A DNA stretch of 64,000 bases from Phascolarctobacterium sp. (GTDB lineage Bacteria; Bacillota; Negativicutes; Acidaminococcales; Acidaminococcaceae), in contig JAUNWI010000006.1 in assembly GCA_030540395.1 (NCBI GenBank), positions 1-64,000 on the forward strand, read 5' to 3'. The stretch's first letter is position 1. Each line of letters begins with the position of its first letter. The notes under the pieces were generated by a model. That model made no database searches. It had not been told where the DNA came from and worked only from the letters and a program-made list of their open reading frames with translations. This document shows positions 18,294 through 28,015 of this stretch, piece after piece. The position numbers and the translations under genes were made by a program.

Positions 18294-19765
18294 TGGGTAA
18301 GCCCACCGGATTTATGGATTATAAGCGCCAGGAGCTTAGCCTGCGGCCTTGCGCAGAGCGCATTCAGGATTGGGAGGAAATCAAGACCAGCAGCCTGGGA
18401 CATGCTGAGGAGCTGCGCCGTCAGGCAGCCCGCTGCATGGACTGCGGCGTGCCCTTTTGCCACAGCGGCATGACGCTGAACGGCATGGTCAGCGGTTGCC
18501 CCCTGCACAATCTGATGCCCGAGTTTAACGATTTGGTATATCGTGGCATGGACGAAGCTGCCTATGCACGCTTGAATAAAACCAATAATTTCCCGGAGTT
18601 CACCTCCCATGTGTGCCCGGCGCCCTGCGAGGGCGCCTGCAACGCAGGTTTGGTGGCCGCTCCGGTAGCCATTAAAAATATCGAGCAATACATCATCGAA
18701 AACGCCTTCGCAAAGGGCCTCGTGAAGCCCAATATTCCGGCTAAGCGCAGCGGTAAAAGGGTGGCCGTGGTGGGCAGCGGCCCTGCAGGTCTGGCCTGTG
18801 CCGACCAGCTCAACAAGGCCGGTCACCTTGTGACCGTCTTTGAGCGGGCGGATAGGCCCGGCGGCCTGTTGATGTACGGCGTGCCCACCATGAAGCTGTC
18901 CAAGGACACGGTGCTGCGCCGCGTCAAGCTGCTGGAGGAGGCAGGGGTAACCTTCGTGCTGAACGCCGAGGTTGGCGCTAAAATTTCTTCTAGCACGCTG
19001 CTCGAGGAATTCGACGCCGTGGTGCTGTGCACCGGCGCTACCCAACCGCGAGATATCGATGTCAAGGGGCGTGAGCTAGAGGGCATTTATTTCGCTAAAG
19101 AATTTTTGCATAATGTGACCAAGAGCTATCTGGACAGCAATTACGAGGACGGACTTTTTGTGGACACCAAGGATAAGGACGTGGTCATCATTGGCGGTGG
19201 CGACACCGGCAATGATTGCATGGCCACGGTTATCCGGCAGGGATGCCGCAGCGTGAAACAGCTGCAGCACAATCCCTGCCTGCCCCACTCCCGCACGGAA
19301 AACAATCCCTGGCCGGAATTCCCAAAGGTTTTCACCACGGACTACGGCCAGGAGGAGGCCATTGCCAAATTTAAGGAGGACGCTCGCGAGTTCTGCGTTA
19401 TGACCCAGGAATTTTTGGGCAAGGACGGTCATGTTACCGGTCTGCGCATTTGCCAAAACACCATGCAGGTCATTAACGGCAAGCGCGTAGAGGTGCCAAT
19501 TCCGGGCACCGAGCGGATTATTCCTGCTCAGGTAGTACTGTTGGCTATGGGCTTTGCCGGCAGCGAGCAGCGTCTTGTGGACGAGTTCCATGTGGATAAA
19601 AATGCCCGTGGCTCCATTAAAGCCAGCGCTAAGGACTACCAAACCAGCGTGCCCGGCGTCTTCGCCGCCGGCGATGCCCGTCGTGGCCAAAGCCTTGTGG
19701 TGTGGGCTATTGCGGAGGGCCGAGGCGCAGCCGAGGCAGTGCATAAATATTTGACAGCTTTGTAA
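18293..19765 (+). CDS. gltD: Glutamate synthase (NADPH) small subunit
   Basis: GltD oxidises NADPH with FAD and passes electrons through 4Fe-4S clusters to GltB. 490 residues. The N-terminal cluster cysteines are in [19 protein letters not shown] and [10 protein letters not shown]. The FAD site is [17 protein letters not shown]; the NADPH site is [15 protein letters not shown]-terminal [23 protein letters not shown] closes the FAD domain. Its ATG overlaps the TAA of gltB (TAATG), so the two are coupled for equal subunit output. No clear terminator follows. Confidence 0.97.
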   Translation: MGKPTGFMDYKRQELSLRPCAERIQDWEEIKTSSLGHAEELRRQAARCMDCGVPFCHSGMTLNGMVSGCPLHNLMPEFNDLVYRGMDEAAYARLNKTNNFPEFTSHVCPAPCEGACNAGLVAAPVAIKNIEQYIIENAFAKGLVKPNIPAKRSGKRVAVVGSGPAGLACADQLNKAGHLVTVFERADRPGGLLMYGVPTMKLSKDTVLRRVKLLEEAGVTFVLNAEVGAKISSSTLLEEFDAVVLCTGATQPRDIDVKGRELEGIYFAKEFLHNVTKSYLDSNYEDGLFVDTKDKDVVIIGGGDTGNDCMATVIRQGCRSVKQLQHNPCLPHSRTENNPWPEFPKVFTTDYGQEEAIAKFKEDAREFCVMTQEFLGKDGHVTGLRICQNTMQVINGKRVEVPIPGTERIIPAQVVLLAMGFAGSEQRLVDEFHVDKNARGSIKASAKDYQTSVPGVFAAGDARRGQSLVVWAIAEGRGAAEAVHKYLTAL

Positions 19766-19844
19766 ACTTTATTACATTTTAGTAACTAGAAAAAAGTCTG
19801 TAAAAAGCTTGTGAAAAAAGTGCTTTCCTTCCGCTTTCGGTCTA

Positions 19845-19870
19845 TGCTATAATACAAGTGTACAATTGTA
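19845..19870 (+). promoter_or_regulatory. Extended -10 promoter and palindrome before the TAXI cassette
   Basis: TGCTATAAT (TATAAT at 19848-19853) is an extended -10 without a good -35 box. Just after the predicted start point lies the perfect 10-base palindrome TACAATTGTA (19861-19870), followed by a further TACAATT half-site. The location suits a repressor operator. Confidence 0.55.
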
Positions 19871-19915
19871 TTTTTACAATTCGGCTATTAATTTAGGAAA
19901 GAGGCGAAGGAAATT

Positions 19916-20929
19916 ATGAAGAAGTTTTTAGCTCTAATGATGATGATCGTTATGGCCTTGACTGTGGCTGCCTGTGGCGGCGGTGGCGACAAAAAAGCCG
20001 ACAATAAGGCTGCAGCTGGCAAGGTAGATCGTAGTAAGGAATTTATCACTGTGCTGACCGGTCCTACCAGTGGTATTTATTTCCCCATTGGCGGCGCATT
20101 CTCCAAGGTTGTTGGTGAAATGGGCTACAAGACCTCTGCAACTGCAACCGGTGCAACTGCAGAAAACATCAACGCTATTTTGACTGGTAAAGGCGAAATG
20201 GCTATTGCCATGAGCGACTCCGTAATCCAAGCTGTTGAAGCCTTTGGCGCATATCAGGGCAAACCGAAAGCAGAAAACCTTCGTGCGATGATGGGTCTGT
20301 GGCCGAACGTTTGCCAAATCGTTACCACTAAAGACAGCGGCATCACCAAGTTCACCGATCTGAAGGGCAAACGCGTTGGCGTTGGCGCTCCTAACTCCGG
20401 CGTTGAGCTGAATGCTCGTATGATGTTCGAAGCTCACGGCATGACCTATAAGGATGCAAAGGTTGACTACCTCTCCTACGGCGAAGCTATTGACCAAATT
20501 AAGAACGGTCAATGTGACGTTGCTTTCGTAACCTCCGGTCTGGGTAATGCAACCATTAAAGAATTGGGCACTGCTAAAGAAATCGTATTCGTTCCCGTTG
20601 AAGGCGAAGCTCTGAAGAAATTAACTGCAAAATATCCCTTCTATGTAGAATGGAAGATTCCGAAGGAAACCTATGGCACCAAGGTTGACACCACCACTGC
20701 AGCTGTTATGAACATCATGCTGGTTAGCAAGAACCTGTCCGATGATGTTGTATACGACCTGCTGACCGGTATCTACTCTCAAAAGGGCTTGGAAACCATT
20801 GGCGCATCCCATGCAACTGCTAAGCGCGAAATTAAACCGGAAACCGCACTGCGCGGTATCAAGGGCACTTCCGTTAAGCTGCATCCCGGTGCTGAAAAGT
20901 ACTACAAAGAGAAAGGCATGCTGAAATAA
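19916..20929 (+). CDS. TAXI-type TRAP transporter solute-binding lipoprotein
   Basis: 337 residues. A lipoprotein signal (KKFLALMMMIVMALTVAAC, lipidated Cys near residue 20) is followed by a Gly-rich tether and a periplasmic binding domain. The family features are LTGPTSGIYFPIGGAFSKVV at the N-terminus, NINAILTGKGEMAIAMSDS, and LKGKRVGVGAPNSGVELNARMM. TAXI proteins hand organic acids, including dicarboxylates or glutamate in characterised cases, to a fused TRAP permease driven by an ion gradient. The substrate here is not readable from sequence. Followed at once by a DUF1850 protein and the permease. The highly regular codons suggest strong expression. Confidence 0.93.
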   Translation: MKKFLALMMMIVMALTVAACGGGGDKKADNKAAAGKVDRSKEFITVLTGPTSGIYFPIGGAFSKVVGEMGYKTSATATGATAENINAILTGKGEMAIAMSDSVIQAVEAFGAYQGKPKAENLRAMMGLWPNVCQIVTTKDSGITKFTDLKGKRVGVGAPNSGVELNARMMFEAHGMTYKDAKVDYLSYGEAIDQIKNGQCDVAFVTSGLGNATIKELGTAKEIVFVPVEGEALKKLTAKYPFYVEWKIPKETYGTKVDTTTAAVMNIMLVSKNLSDDVVYDLLTGIYSQKGLETIGASHATAKREIKPETALRGIKGTSVKLHPGAEKYYKEKGMLK

Positions 20930-20932
20930 TTC

Positions 20933-21439
20933 ATGACCTTCATGTCAAAGAAGACATTTACCTTATTCCTATTGTTAAGCATCGTTGCTGCCGGCCTTTT
21001 TGGCTGGCAGCATCTATATTCTAAGGACAAAATCCTGCGCATCTATGATTATCAGACTAAAAAGGAGTACGTGCGCTATCCTGTGCAAACAGGTGATAAG
21101 CTCTTTTTTGGCTGGATTCACTCCTGGGAGCGCATATCCTGGCATGAGTATTATCATATTAACCAGGATAATACCTTGGAGCTGGATGCAATTTCTTTTC
21201 CAGCCTTTGGGGCAGGGATTCCTGAAAACAAGGGCAAGCGGACGAGAATAGAAAAGGGACGCATTTATATGGAAGAAATTGGCCAAATATTTCCACATTT
21301 TGTCTGGATTAATTCCCATTTGGCTACTCGGGAAATAAAGGTAAATGATGTTTTAGTCACCAGTGGGAGAATCTTACCCGAGCATACTCGTTTAGTTTTA
21401 GTAATTGAGAGGAGGGGACTTTTTGATGCAGAATACTAA
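20933..21439 (+). CDS. DUF1850 domain protein of the TAXI-TRAP cassette
   Basis: 168 residues. One N-terminal membrane helix (FTLFLLLSIVAAGLFGW) precedes a DUF1850 domain exposed outside, with its characteristic GDKLFFGWIHSWERISWHEYY segment and IEKGRIYMEEIG. DUF1850 proteins are found almost only with TAXI transporters; their function is not established, and they may replace or assist the small DctQ-like subunit. The start could be ATG 20933 or 20942; neither has a strong ribosome binding site, so translation is probably coupled to the upstream gene, which ends three bases earlier. The 3' end overlaps the permease start by 14 bases. Confidence 0.8.
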   Translation: MTFMSKKTFTLFLLLSIVAAGLFGWQHLYSKDKILRIYDYQTKKEYVRYPVQTGDKLFFGWIHSWERISWHEYYHINQDNTLELDAISFPAFGAGIPENKGKRTRIEKGRIYMEEIGQIFPHFVWINSHLATREIKVNDVLVTSGRILPEHTRLVLVIERRGLFDAEY

Positions 21440-23408
21440 AGATAAAGCTGCTGAGACCGAAGTGGCTATTAGTACCGAAGCTAGTGCGGAAATGCAGAGC
21501 AAATCTGAGGAGATTATTAAGAAGCTGGATAAGGAATCCACTACTAGAACCTTCTCCGGCGCTATGAAAAAAATCTTTTTCGTGCTGTGCATCCTCGTGT
21601 CCTGTTATCATCTGTATACGGCGACCTTTGGTCCGCCCCTGACTTTGATTCACCGTTCCATTCACGTTTCCATGATGCTGGTTTTAACCTTCCTCATGTA
21701 TCCCATGTGCAAGAAATCCAGCTTCACCACACCGTCCATTCTGGACTGGATTTTGGTAGCTGCTTCTTTGGCAGCTCCCATCTATATTTCTACTGACTAT
21801 CAGGGCTTTGTGGAAAGAGCAGGCAATGCCAATACCATGGATATGGTTATGGCAACTCTGCTTGTGGCTTTGGTTTTGGAGGCCTCCCGTCGCGTCAGCG
21901 GCAACGTGCTTTCCCTGCTGAGCCTGGTTTTTATAGCTTACGGCATTTTTGGTCGTTCCATGCCGGGCATGTTCATGCACCGCGGCTATGACTGGACCAG
22001 CCTGTCCAACCACTTCTTTGCTAATACGGAAGGTATTTATGGCACTTCTGTTAACGTTGCTGCCAGCTACATCTTCCTCTTCATTCTCTTTGGTGCCGTA
22101 ATGAGCAAGTCTGGCATGGGCCAGTTGTTCAACGATTTGGCGCTGGCTTTGGCCGGTCATACCAAGGGCGGTCCGGCCAAGGTATCCGTTATCGCCTCCG
22201 GCTTTTTGGGCTCCATTAACGGCTCCGCCGTTGCTAACGTTGTAACCACCGGCGCCTTCACCATTCCTTTGATGAAGAAGACCGGTTATTCCAAAGAGTT
22301 TGCCGGCGCTGTTGAATCCGCTGCTTCTGTAGGCGGTCAGCTGCTGCCGCCCATTATGGGTGCTGCAGCCTTCATTATGGCGGAAATGTTGGGCGTAAAA
22401 TACTCTAATATTATCGTGTGGGCTGCTATTCCGGCGCTGCTCTATTATTTGGGTATTATCATCCAAGTGCAGCTGCGTGCCTCTAAGGATGGCCTCGTTG
22501 GCTTACCGAAGGACCAGCTGCCTGTTTTGAAGACTGTGCTGAATGCTCGTGGCCATTTGCTGCTGCCGGTATTCTTCCTGCTGTACATGCTGTTCTTCTC
22601 CGGTACCACCGTTGTTTATTCTGCAGTGCTGACCATTGTGGTTACCATCGTGGTTGCGCAGCTGAAAAAGGACACCCGCATGAGTGTAAAGGATATGGTT
22701 GATGCCTTGGCTAATGGCGCCAAGCAGACTGTTTCCGTAGCTATCGCCTGCGCCTGCGTAGGTATCATCATCGGCGTTTGCTCCAAGACTGGCTTTGGCC
22801 TGACCATGGCGAACACCATTATCGCTCTGGGTGGTACCAGCATTCTCTTTACGCTGGTGTTCACCATGATTACCTGTATGATTTTGGGCATGGGCCTGCC
22901 CTCCATCCCGGCATACATCATTACTGCTGCCATTGCTGCTCCGGCATTGGCTAAGCTGGGTATCGCTCCGGCGGCTGCCCATATGTTCTCCTTCTATTAT
23001 GCCATGTTTGCAAACCTGACTCCTCCTGTTGCCTTGGCTTCCTTTGCGGCAGCGGGTCTCAGTGGCGGCGACCCCATGAAGACGGGTGTTGCTTCTGTAA
23101 AGCTGGCTATTGCGGGCTTCATCGTGCCCTTTATGTTCGTGTTCTCTCCCCAATTGATGCTTATTAACACCACCTTGGCAGAGGGCGCTTGGACGGCTGT
23201 AACGGCTTGCATCGGCGTGTTTATGCTGGCAGTTGCTGTTGAAGGGTATTTCTGTGCGAAGGTTGCGGCTTGGCTGCGTCTGGTTATTTTGGTAGGCGCG
23301 CTTGGTCTTATGAACCCGGGCATGGTTACTGACGCTGTGGGTATTGCGTGCTGCGTAGTACTGTTCTTCATTCAGAAGAAGAAGGAAAAGGCCTTGAAGG
23401 CGGCATAA
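21426..23408 (+). CDS. TAXI-family TRAP transporter permease (fused small and large subunits)
   Basis: 660 residues and about 16-18 membrane helices. After a cytoplasmic N-terminal tail of about 40 charged residues, a DctQ-like four-helix part is fused to a DctM-like large permease. DctM/TAXI signatures include the GSINGSAVANVVTTGAFTIP loop, VESAASVGGQLLPPIMGAAAF, and LGMGLPSIPAYIITA. It imports the ligand caught by the upstream lipoprotein using an ion gradient. ATG 21426 is chosen over the TTG at 21405 because GAGAGGAGGGG at about 21407-21417 is correctly spaced. A terminator follows at 23422. Confidence 0.94.
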   Translation: MQNTKDKAAETEVAISTEASAEMQSKSEEIIKKLDKESTTRTFSGAMKKIFFVLCILVSCYHLYTATFGPPLTLIHRSIHVSMMLVLTFLMYPMCKKSSFTTPSILDWILVAASLAAPIYISTDYQGFVERAGNANTMDMVMATLLVALVLEASRRVSGNVLSLLSLVFIAYGIFGRSMPGMFMHRGYDWTSLSNHFFANTEGIYGTSVNVAASYIFLFILFGAVMSKSGMGQLFNDLALALAGHTKGGPAKVSVIASGFLGSINGSAVANVVTTGAFTIPLMKKTGYSKEFAGAVESAASVGGQLLPPIMGAAAFIMAEMLGVKYSNIIVWAAIPALLYYLGIIIQVQLRASKDGLVGLPKDQLPVLKTVLNARGHLLLPVFFLLYMLFFSGTTVVYSAVLTIVVTIVVAQLKKDTRMSVKDMVDALANGAKQTVSVAIACACVGIIIGVCSKTGFGLTMANTIIALGGTSILFTLVFTMITCMILGMGLPSIPAYIITAAIAAPALAKLGIAPAAAHMFSFYYAMFANLTPPVALASFAAAGLSGGDPMKTGVASVKLAIAGFIVPFMFVFSPQLMLINTTLAEGAWTAVTACIGVFMLAVAVEGYFCAKVAAWLRLVILVGALGLMNPGMVTDAVGIACCVVLFFIQKKKEKALKAA

Positions 23409-23421
23409 GTTTTATAGCTTT

Positions 23422-23458
23422 TAACCGTAGTATCGATGATTCGGTACTACGGTTTTTG
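23422..23458 (+). terminator. Terminator of the TAXI-TRAP operon
   Basis: AACCGTAGTA (23422-23431) pairs perfectly with TACTACGGTT (23444-23453) around a 12-base loop and is followed by TTTGTTTTT. Confidence 0.85.
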
Positions 23459-23466
23459 TTTTTAAT

Positions 23467-23512
23467 TTCGTAATAAGTAATCACCGCGAGCATGATGCTT
23501 GCTTATTACGAA
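23467..23512. repeat. Inverted repeat upstream of the namZ-like promoter
   Basis: TTCGTAATAAG (23467-23477) and CTTATTACGAA (23502-23512) are perfect 11-base arms separated by 24 bases. The middle contains a smaller palindrome, AGCAT-G-ATGCT. No T-run follows. It sits between the previous terminator and the next -10 box, suggesting an operator or a remnant repeat. Confidence 0.65.
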
Positions 23513-23539
23513 TTTCTTAATGTAAAGTTCTCTTTATGG

Positions 23540-23545
23540 TATAAT
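23540..23545 (+). promoter_or_regulatory. -10 box of the namZ-like gene
   Basis: TATAAT at 23540-23545 lies 27 bases before the start codon; the best -35 match, TTCTTA at 23514-23519, has a loose 20-base spacer. Confidence 0.5.
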
Positions 23546-23566
23546 ATAACTAAAGGAGAACATATC

Positions 23567-24811
23567 ATGTTGAAAAAAATTTTGTTACTATTAATGTGTA
23601 TATTGTTATTATCAGGTTGCATGGGAACCAATGCGAAGAAGATGGATTTGGATGGTGAGCAGAAGGCTGCGGCTAAGGTTGTGCTGGGGATTGAAAGAGT
23701 GGCGGAGCCGGAGGTAAAGAAGCTGCTGGAGGGCAAGCGCTTGGGGCTTTTCACCAACCAGACGGGCGTAGATAGCAAGCTGCGCTCCAGCGTGGATATC
23801 TTGCGGACCCAGTATACTTTGAGCGCTATCTTCGTGCCGGAGCATGGCCTGTATGGCGCTGTGGAGGCAGGCAAAAAATTCGCCAACAGTGAGCATGAGG
23901 GCATTCCCGTGCTGAGCCTGTACGGCGCAAGCCGTCGTCCCAGTAAGGAAATGCTAGAGCACATCGATACCATGGTGGTGGATATTCAGGATGTGGGCGT
24001 GCGCCACTACACCTATTTTTCCTCCTTGGCTTACATCCTGGAGGCTTGCGCCAAATATAATAAGCAGGTTGTAGTGCTGGATAGACCCAACCCCTTGGGC
24101 GATAAAATGCAGGGGCCTGTGCTCAAGCCGGAATACGCCACCTTCATCGGCCTGTATCCCATTCCACTGCGCCATGGCCTTACCATCGGCGAATTTGCCC
24201 GTTATATCAATAAGGAAGAGGGCATCAACTGTGCCCTAGAGGTTGTGCCCATGCAAAACTATCGCGCTGGCATGGACTGGCAGGCCACCGGCCTGCCTTG
24301 GGTGCAAACCTCGCCCCGCATTCCCACCGCGGAATGTGCCTATTTGTATTGCATCACCGGCAGCTTAGGTAATGGCAATCTGTCCGTAGGCATCGGCACG
24401 GGCAAGCCCTTCCACTTCGTGGGGGCACCCTTTATGGAGGCGGCCAAGGTGAAACAGGCACTGGATGATAAAAAGTTGCCCGGCATGGGCTTTCGTGCCG
24501 CAGCCTTTACTCCGGAAGCAGGTGCCTACGCTGGCAAGGTAGTTCAGGGTGTGGAGGTCTATGTCTTAGACAAGAATAAGGCCAATTTGGCGGAATCAGG
24601 CTACGTGATTTTACAAACACTGCGCCAGCTTTATCCTGGCCTGCTCACCTTTAAGGAGCGTGGCTACGGACTCAAGGGCTACAAAATCGACACCAATTTG
24701 GGCGAAAGCAGTGCTCGGGAAAATTTACCTGCCCAGGAGGTGTTCTCCCGCTGGCAACAGGAAACAACTGATTTTAGTCATAAGGTAAAAAAATACAAGC
24801 TTTATCAATAA
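23567..24811 (+). CDS. namZ: DUF1343 / NamZ-type exo-beta-N-acetylmuramidase lipoprotein
   Basis: DUF1343 proteins, typified by NamZ (glycoside hydrolase 171), remove terminal N-acetylmuramic acid from peptidoglycan fragments during wall recycling. 414 residues. The lipoprotein signal ends in LLLSGC with the lipidated Cys at residue 18, so the enzyme is anchored outside the membrane. Family segments visible are LFTNQTGVD, FVPEHGLYGA, DIQDVGVRHYTY, VVLDRPNPLGD and TSPRIPTAECAYLY. RBS AAAGGAGAA at 23552-23560 fixes ATG 23567. Single gene with its own -10 box and terminator. Confidence 0.88.
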   Translation: MLKKILLLLMCILLLSGCMGTNAKKMDLDGEQKAAAKVVLGIERVAEPEVKKLLEGKRLGLFTNQTGVDSKLRSSVDILRTQYTLSAIFVPEHGLYGAVEAGKKFANSEHEGIPVLSLYGASRRPSKEMLEHIDTMVVDIQDVGVRHYTYFSSLAYILEACAKYNKQVVVLDRPNPLGDKMQGPVLKPEYATFIGLYPIPLRHGLTIGEFARYINKEEGINCALEVVPMQNYRAGMDWQATGLPWVQTSPRIPTAECAYLYCITGSLGNGNLSVGIGTGKPFHFVGAPFMEAAKVKQALDDKKLPGMGFRAAAFTPEAGAYAGKVVQGVEVYVLDKNKANLAESGYVILQTLRQLYPGLLTFKERGYGLKGYKIDTNLGESSARENLPAQEVFSRWQQETTDFSHKVKKYKLYQ

Positions 24812-24852
24812 AACTTCAATTAATACATTTGTTATTTCTGTAATGATTGTTC

Positions 24853-24886
24853 AAAGCTCCCGCTGTAGCTGTGGGAGCTTTTTATA
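24853..24886 (+). terminator. Terminator after the namZ-like gene
   Basis: AAAGCTCCC (24853-24861) and GGGAGCTTT (24873-24881) form the stem, with a T-run following. Confidence 0.85.
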
Positions 24887-24986
24887 TAGCTATGTTGCAT
24901 ATCCTTGCCATATGATGTAGAATATAAGATGAATAAATATTTGATTCAGTTACTAGATAATTTGATGCTATAAGAGGTGTAGGGGT

Positions 24987-27119
24987 TTGCGTAAATTTGC
25001 TTTTTTGTTGTTGACGGTGTTGTGTTTTCTTATTACCGCACTAACTCCATCTGACGCTCAGGCTGAAGCAGCTTCTAATCAACCTAAAAAGGTGAGAGCC
25101 GGTTATGTAATTTATAAAGGCTTTCAGGAAGGGCGAGGAGATCAGCCAAAGTCTGGTTATGGCTATGAGTATTTGCAACAATTGGCTTACTATGCTAATT
25201 GGTAATATGACTATGTATATGGTAATTTTGGGGAGCTCTTAGAAAAGCTGAAAAAGGGCGAAATTGATGTGATGGGTAATGTGTCCTATACTCCTAAGCG
25301 AGCCGAAAGCATTAGCTTTCCTCTAGAGGAGCAGGGCCGTGAATATTACTATCTATATGTGCGCGAAGGACGTACTGATATTAAGTTTGAAGACCCTGCA
25401 ACTATTAGTGGCAAAACTATTGGTGTTAATAAGGGCAGCGTACAAGAGGAATATCTGCGCAAATGGTTACAGGAAAATCGGATTGAGGCGAATATTATAT
25501 CTTATAGCAATGGTAATTTGCGCAATCAGGATGCAATTAATGGTGTGATTGATTTGAATGTTGCTCCTCCTGTTATGGATTCCAATAAAGTAAAGCAGCA
25601 TTTACGTTCCATTGGCAAGATTGGTTTTTCTTCTTATTATGTGGCTGTAAATAAAAATCGTCCTGATTTGTTACAGGATTTGAATATGGCTCACAGCGAG
25701 ATTTTACAAGCTGATCGCTTCTATAATGATAGGATTTATTTAAAGTATTATGGAGATACAGCAGTTACTCTGTCCGGTCTGGATAAGACGAATTTAACAT
25801 GGCTTGAGTCAAAGAATAATCCGTTTACGGTGGGTTATGTAGAGGGGTTTCTACCTTATGCGGATTCGGATGATAATAAAAATGATTTAGTAGGTATATT
25901 GGCGGTGTATAGGGAGCATATGCGTCGTCGGTATGATATCGATATCCAAACAAAGGGCTATAGTGATTATGAAGAGATTCGCAAAGCTTTGGCCAAGGGT
26001 GAAGTGGATGCTATTTATCCCTTTTATTGCAATTATTGGACAGCAGAGAGTAATGGTTTGATGGTCACCGAACCCCTAACCGATGGTTTTTTAGTACTTT
26101 TATATAAGGATTTTTACGATGTGCATACCACAAACGTAATTGCCGTTTCTAAGCAAAGTCCTATGCAGAAGTATTATATCAGGGCTAATTATCCCAATGC
26201 CAAAGTTTATGAGGTTGACACTTTGGAGAATTGTATCAAGGCAGTTTTGGATGGTAAGGCAAATTGCACGGTCATGTCCTCGGATACATATTATGCTTAT
26301 CGCAACACCTTAGATGGTATGGAGGATTTGAATATTATTACTACAGGCTTTGAGGTGCCGGTGGGCTTTGCTGTGCAAGGGGGCAATAGGGAGGCTTTCT
26401 CCTTTATACGCAAAAGCTTGACCGGATTGAGCTATAGCGATATTAGCAAATCTATGATTGAAGGTGGCTATGCCATTCCTGAACCTAGCCTTACTCATTT
26501 CCTGAGGCGACACATTTATATGGTGATGTTGAGCGGCTTTTTGTTGACCTTGCTCCTGGCAGGCTTTGGCATGCATTATGTGATGACCAAGCGCCGTGAG
26601 GCGACCCTGTGCCAATACAATCTGGAGCTGAACAAAAAGATTTACATTGACTTTGCTACGGGGCTGCCCAACAAGAACAAGTGCGAAGAAATGCTGGCTG
26701 CTGCCGGTCCCATCACCGAGCCCACCGCCTGCTTCATGTTTGACTTGAATGATTTAAAGGTGGTTAACGATACTCAGGGTCACGAAATGGGCGACATGAT
26801 GATTTACAGCTTTGCCAATTTGCTGCGTCAGGTTGTGCCCTGTCAGTATTTTATCGGGCGCTTTGGTGGCGACGAGTTCATCATGATTGCCGAGCACATT
26901 AGCGGCAAGCGGGAAATCAAGGATTTGCTCCGTGATATAGATGAATTAATCAGCTTCTATAACAAGAACAATAAGGACTTTCAGCTGAGCTATTCCTCTG
27001 GATATGCCTTCAGCGAGGAGCACAAGGGTGCGACCTTGGCTGAGCTGCTGCATTTTGCGGACGATGCTATGTACGCCAATAAAAAAGCCTTTAAGGCTAA
27101 GCGCGACAAGGGGCACTAA
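24987..27119 (+). pseudogene. Membrane diguanylate cyclase with two solute-binding domains, split by one stop codon
   Basis: One frame runs from TTG 24987 to 27119 except for TAA at 25203-25205, which separates YYANW from YDYVYGNFGELL. The sequence on both sides is continuous family sequence, so one base change (probably CAA or GAA to TAA) inactivates it. The intact product would have about 710 residues: signal peptide, two family 3 solute-binding domains (the second starts near WLESKNNPFTVGYVEGF), a membrane helix (MVMLSGFLLTLLLAGF) and a GGDEF domain with GRFGGDEFIMI. The GGDEF motif is intact, which would make cyclic di-GMP; the RxxD inhibitory site is absent. The sensor part looks more AT-rich than the GGDEF part. 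Restart at GTG 25269 would lack the signal peptide. Confidence 0.85.
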
Positions 27120-27171
27120 GCTGTTACTGAATGTGCGCTATACTAGTGGGATAAACAAAACTACATAAAAT

Positions 27172-27202
27172 AAAAAAGGCTACCACGCAGGTAGCCTTTT
27201 TT
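27172..27202. terminator. Bidirectional terminator between convergent genes
   Basis: AAAAAAGGCTACC and GGTAGCCTTTTTT are perfect 13-base arms around CACGCA/GCAG-type loop bases, with T-runs readable in both directions. It serves both the cyclase gene and the reverse-strand carbonic anhydrase gene. Confidence 0.9.
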
Positions 27203-27261
27203 ATATAGGGGTATATATAGAAGTATTGCAAGCAATTTCATAACCTTATGGTAATAAGGTT

Positions 27262-27813
27262 TTAGACAATCTTTTCACCGTGGTAGCTTTCGCCGCCGCC
27301 GTCAGGCAACAGACCATAGCGTTCGGTCCACAGAGTTTTATATTTAATAGCTTGAGCATGAATGGAGGCCAGGCCCTTTTCGTCCAAGGTCTTGATAACC
27401 TTTGCGGGGATGCCGGCAACCAGGGAGTTGGGCGGAACAATGGTGCCCTTGGTAACAACAGCACCGGCAGCTACAATGGAGCCCTTGCCAATAACGGCGC
27501 CGTCCAAAACGGTGGAATGCATGCCGATCAGGCAGTGGTCCTCAACAGTGCAGGCATGGAGCAGAGCGCAGTGACCTACGGTTACATAATCGCCTACGAT
27601 GCAGGCATAATTGTCAGCAACGTGCAGCACGCTGTTGTCCTGAATATTACTATAGCGGCCAACCTCGATGCGGTTTACGTCGCCACGAATGGTAACGCCG
27701 GGCCATACGCTGGCATATTCTTTGATTTCTACCTTGCCGATGAGGGTTGCAGTATTAAAAGCATATGCTTTTTCGTCAATCTTCGGAGCTTGTCCTTCAA
27801 ATTTGAAAATCAT
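27262..27813 (-). CDS. Gamma-class carbonic anhydrase family protein
   Basis: 183 residues forming a left-handed beta-helix of hexapeptide repeats, seen as periodic V/I/A positions in VGDYVTVGHCALLHACTVEDHCLIG. The RGDVNRIEVGRYSNIQDNSVLH segment is the gamma carbonic anhydrase (YrdA/PaaY) signature, and three histidines are placed as zinc ligands (HVADN, GHCALLH). Members hydrate carbon dioxide or have no measured activity, so the reaction is only likely. Single gene, reverse strand. Confidence 0.9.
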   Translation of the reverse strand: MIFKFEGQAPKIDEKAYAFNTATLIGKVEIKEYASVWPGVTIRGDVNRIEVGRYSNIQDNSVLHVADNYACIVGDYVTVGHCALLHACTVEDHCLIGMHSTVLDGAVIGKGSIVAAGAVVTKGTIVPPNSLVAGIPAKVIKTLDEKGLASIHAQAIKYKTLWTERYGLLPDGGGESYHGEKIV

Positions 27814-27874
27814 GTTCTTTCCCCACTTTCAAAAAAATCATGTCAAGACGTACACATATCTTAGGTACACCTTA

Positions 27875-27902
27875 ATTATATATATTCAACAGATAAAGTC
27901 AA
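27875..27902 (-). promoter_or_regulatory. Promoter of the carbonic anhydrase gene
   Basis: On the reverse strand TTGACT (27902-27897) and TATAAT (27880-27875) are 16 bases apart. Confidence 0.6.
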
Positions 27903-27962
27903 GTCTGTTCACATTTAAATCATAGCACTTCACAGGAATTTCGCAGATTGTGGCGCTATTGC

Positions 27963-27992
27963 TTGCATAGAGGGGGTAAAAAGTCTTATAAT
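27963..27992 (+). promoter_or_regulatory. Promoter of the VTT-domain gene
   Basis: TTGCAT (27963-27968) and TATAAT (27987-27992) with an 18-base spacer, 24 bases before the start codon. Confidence 0.65.
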
Positions 27993-28015
27993 TAAGGCGG
28001 ATAGAAAGGATTTTT

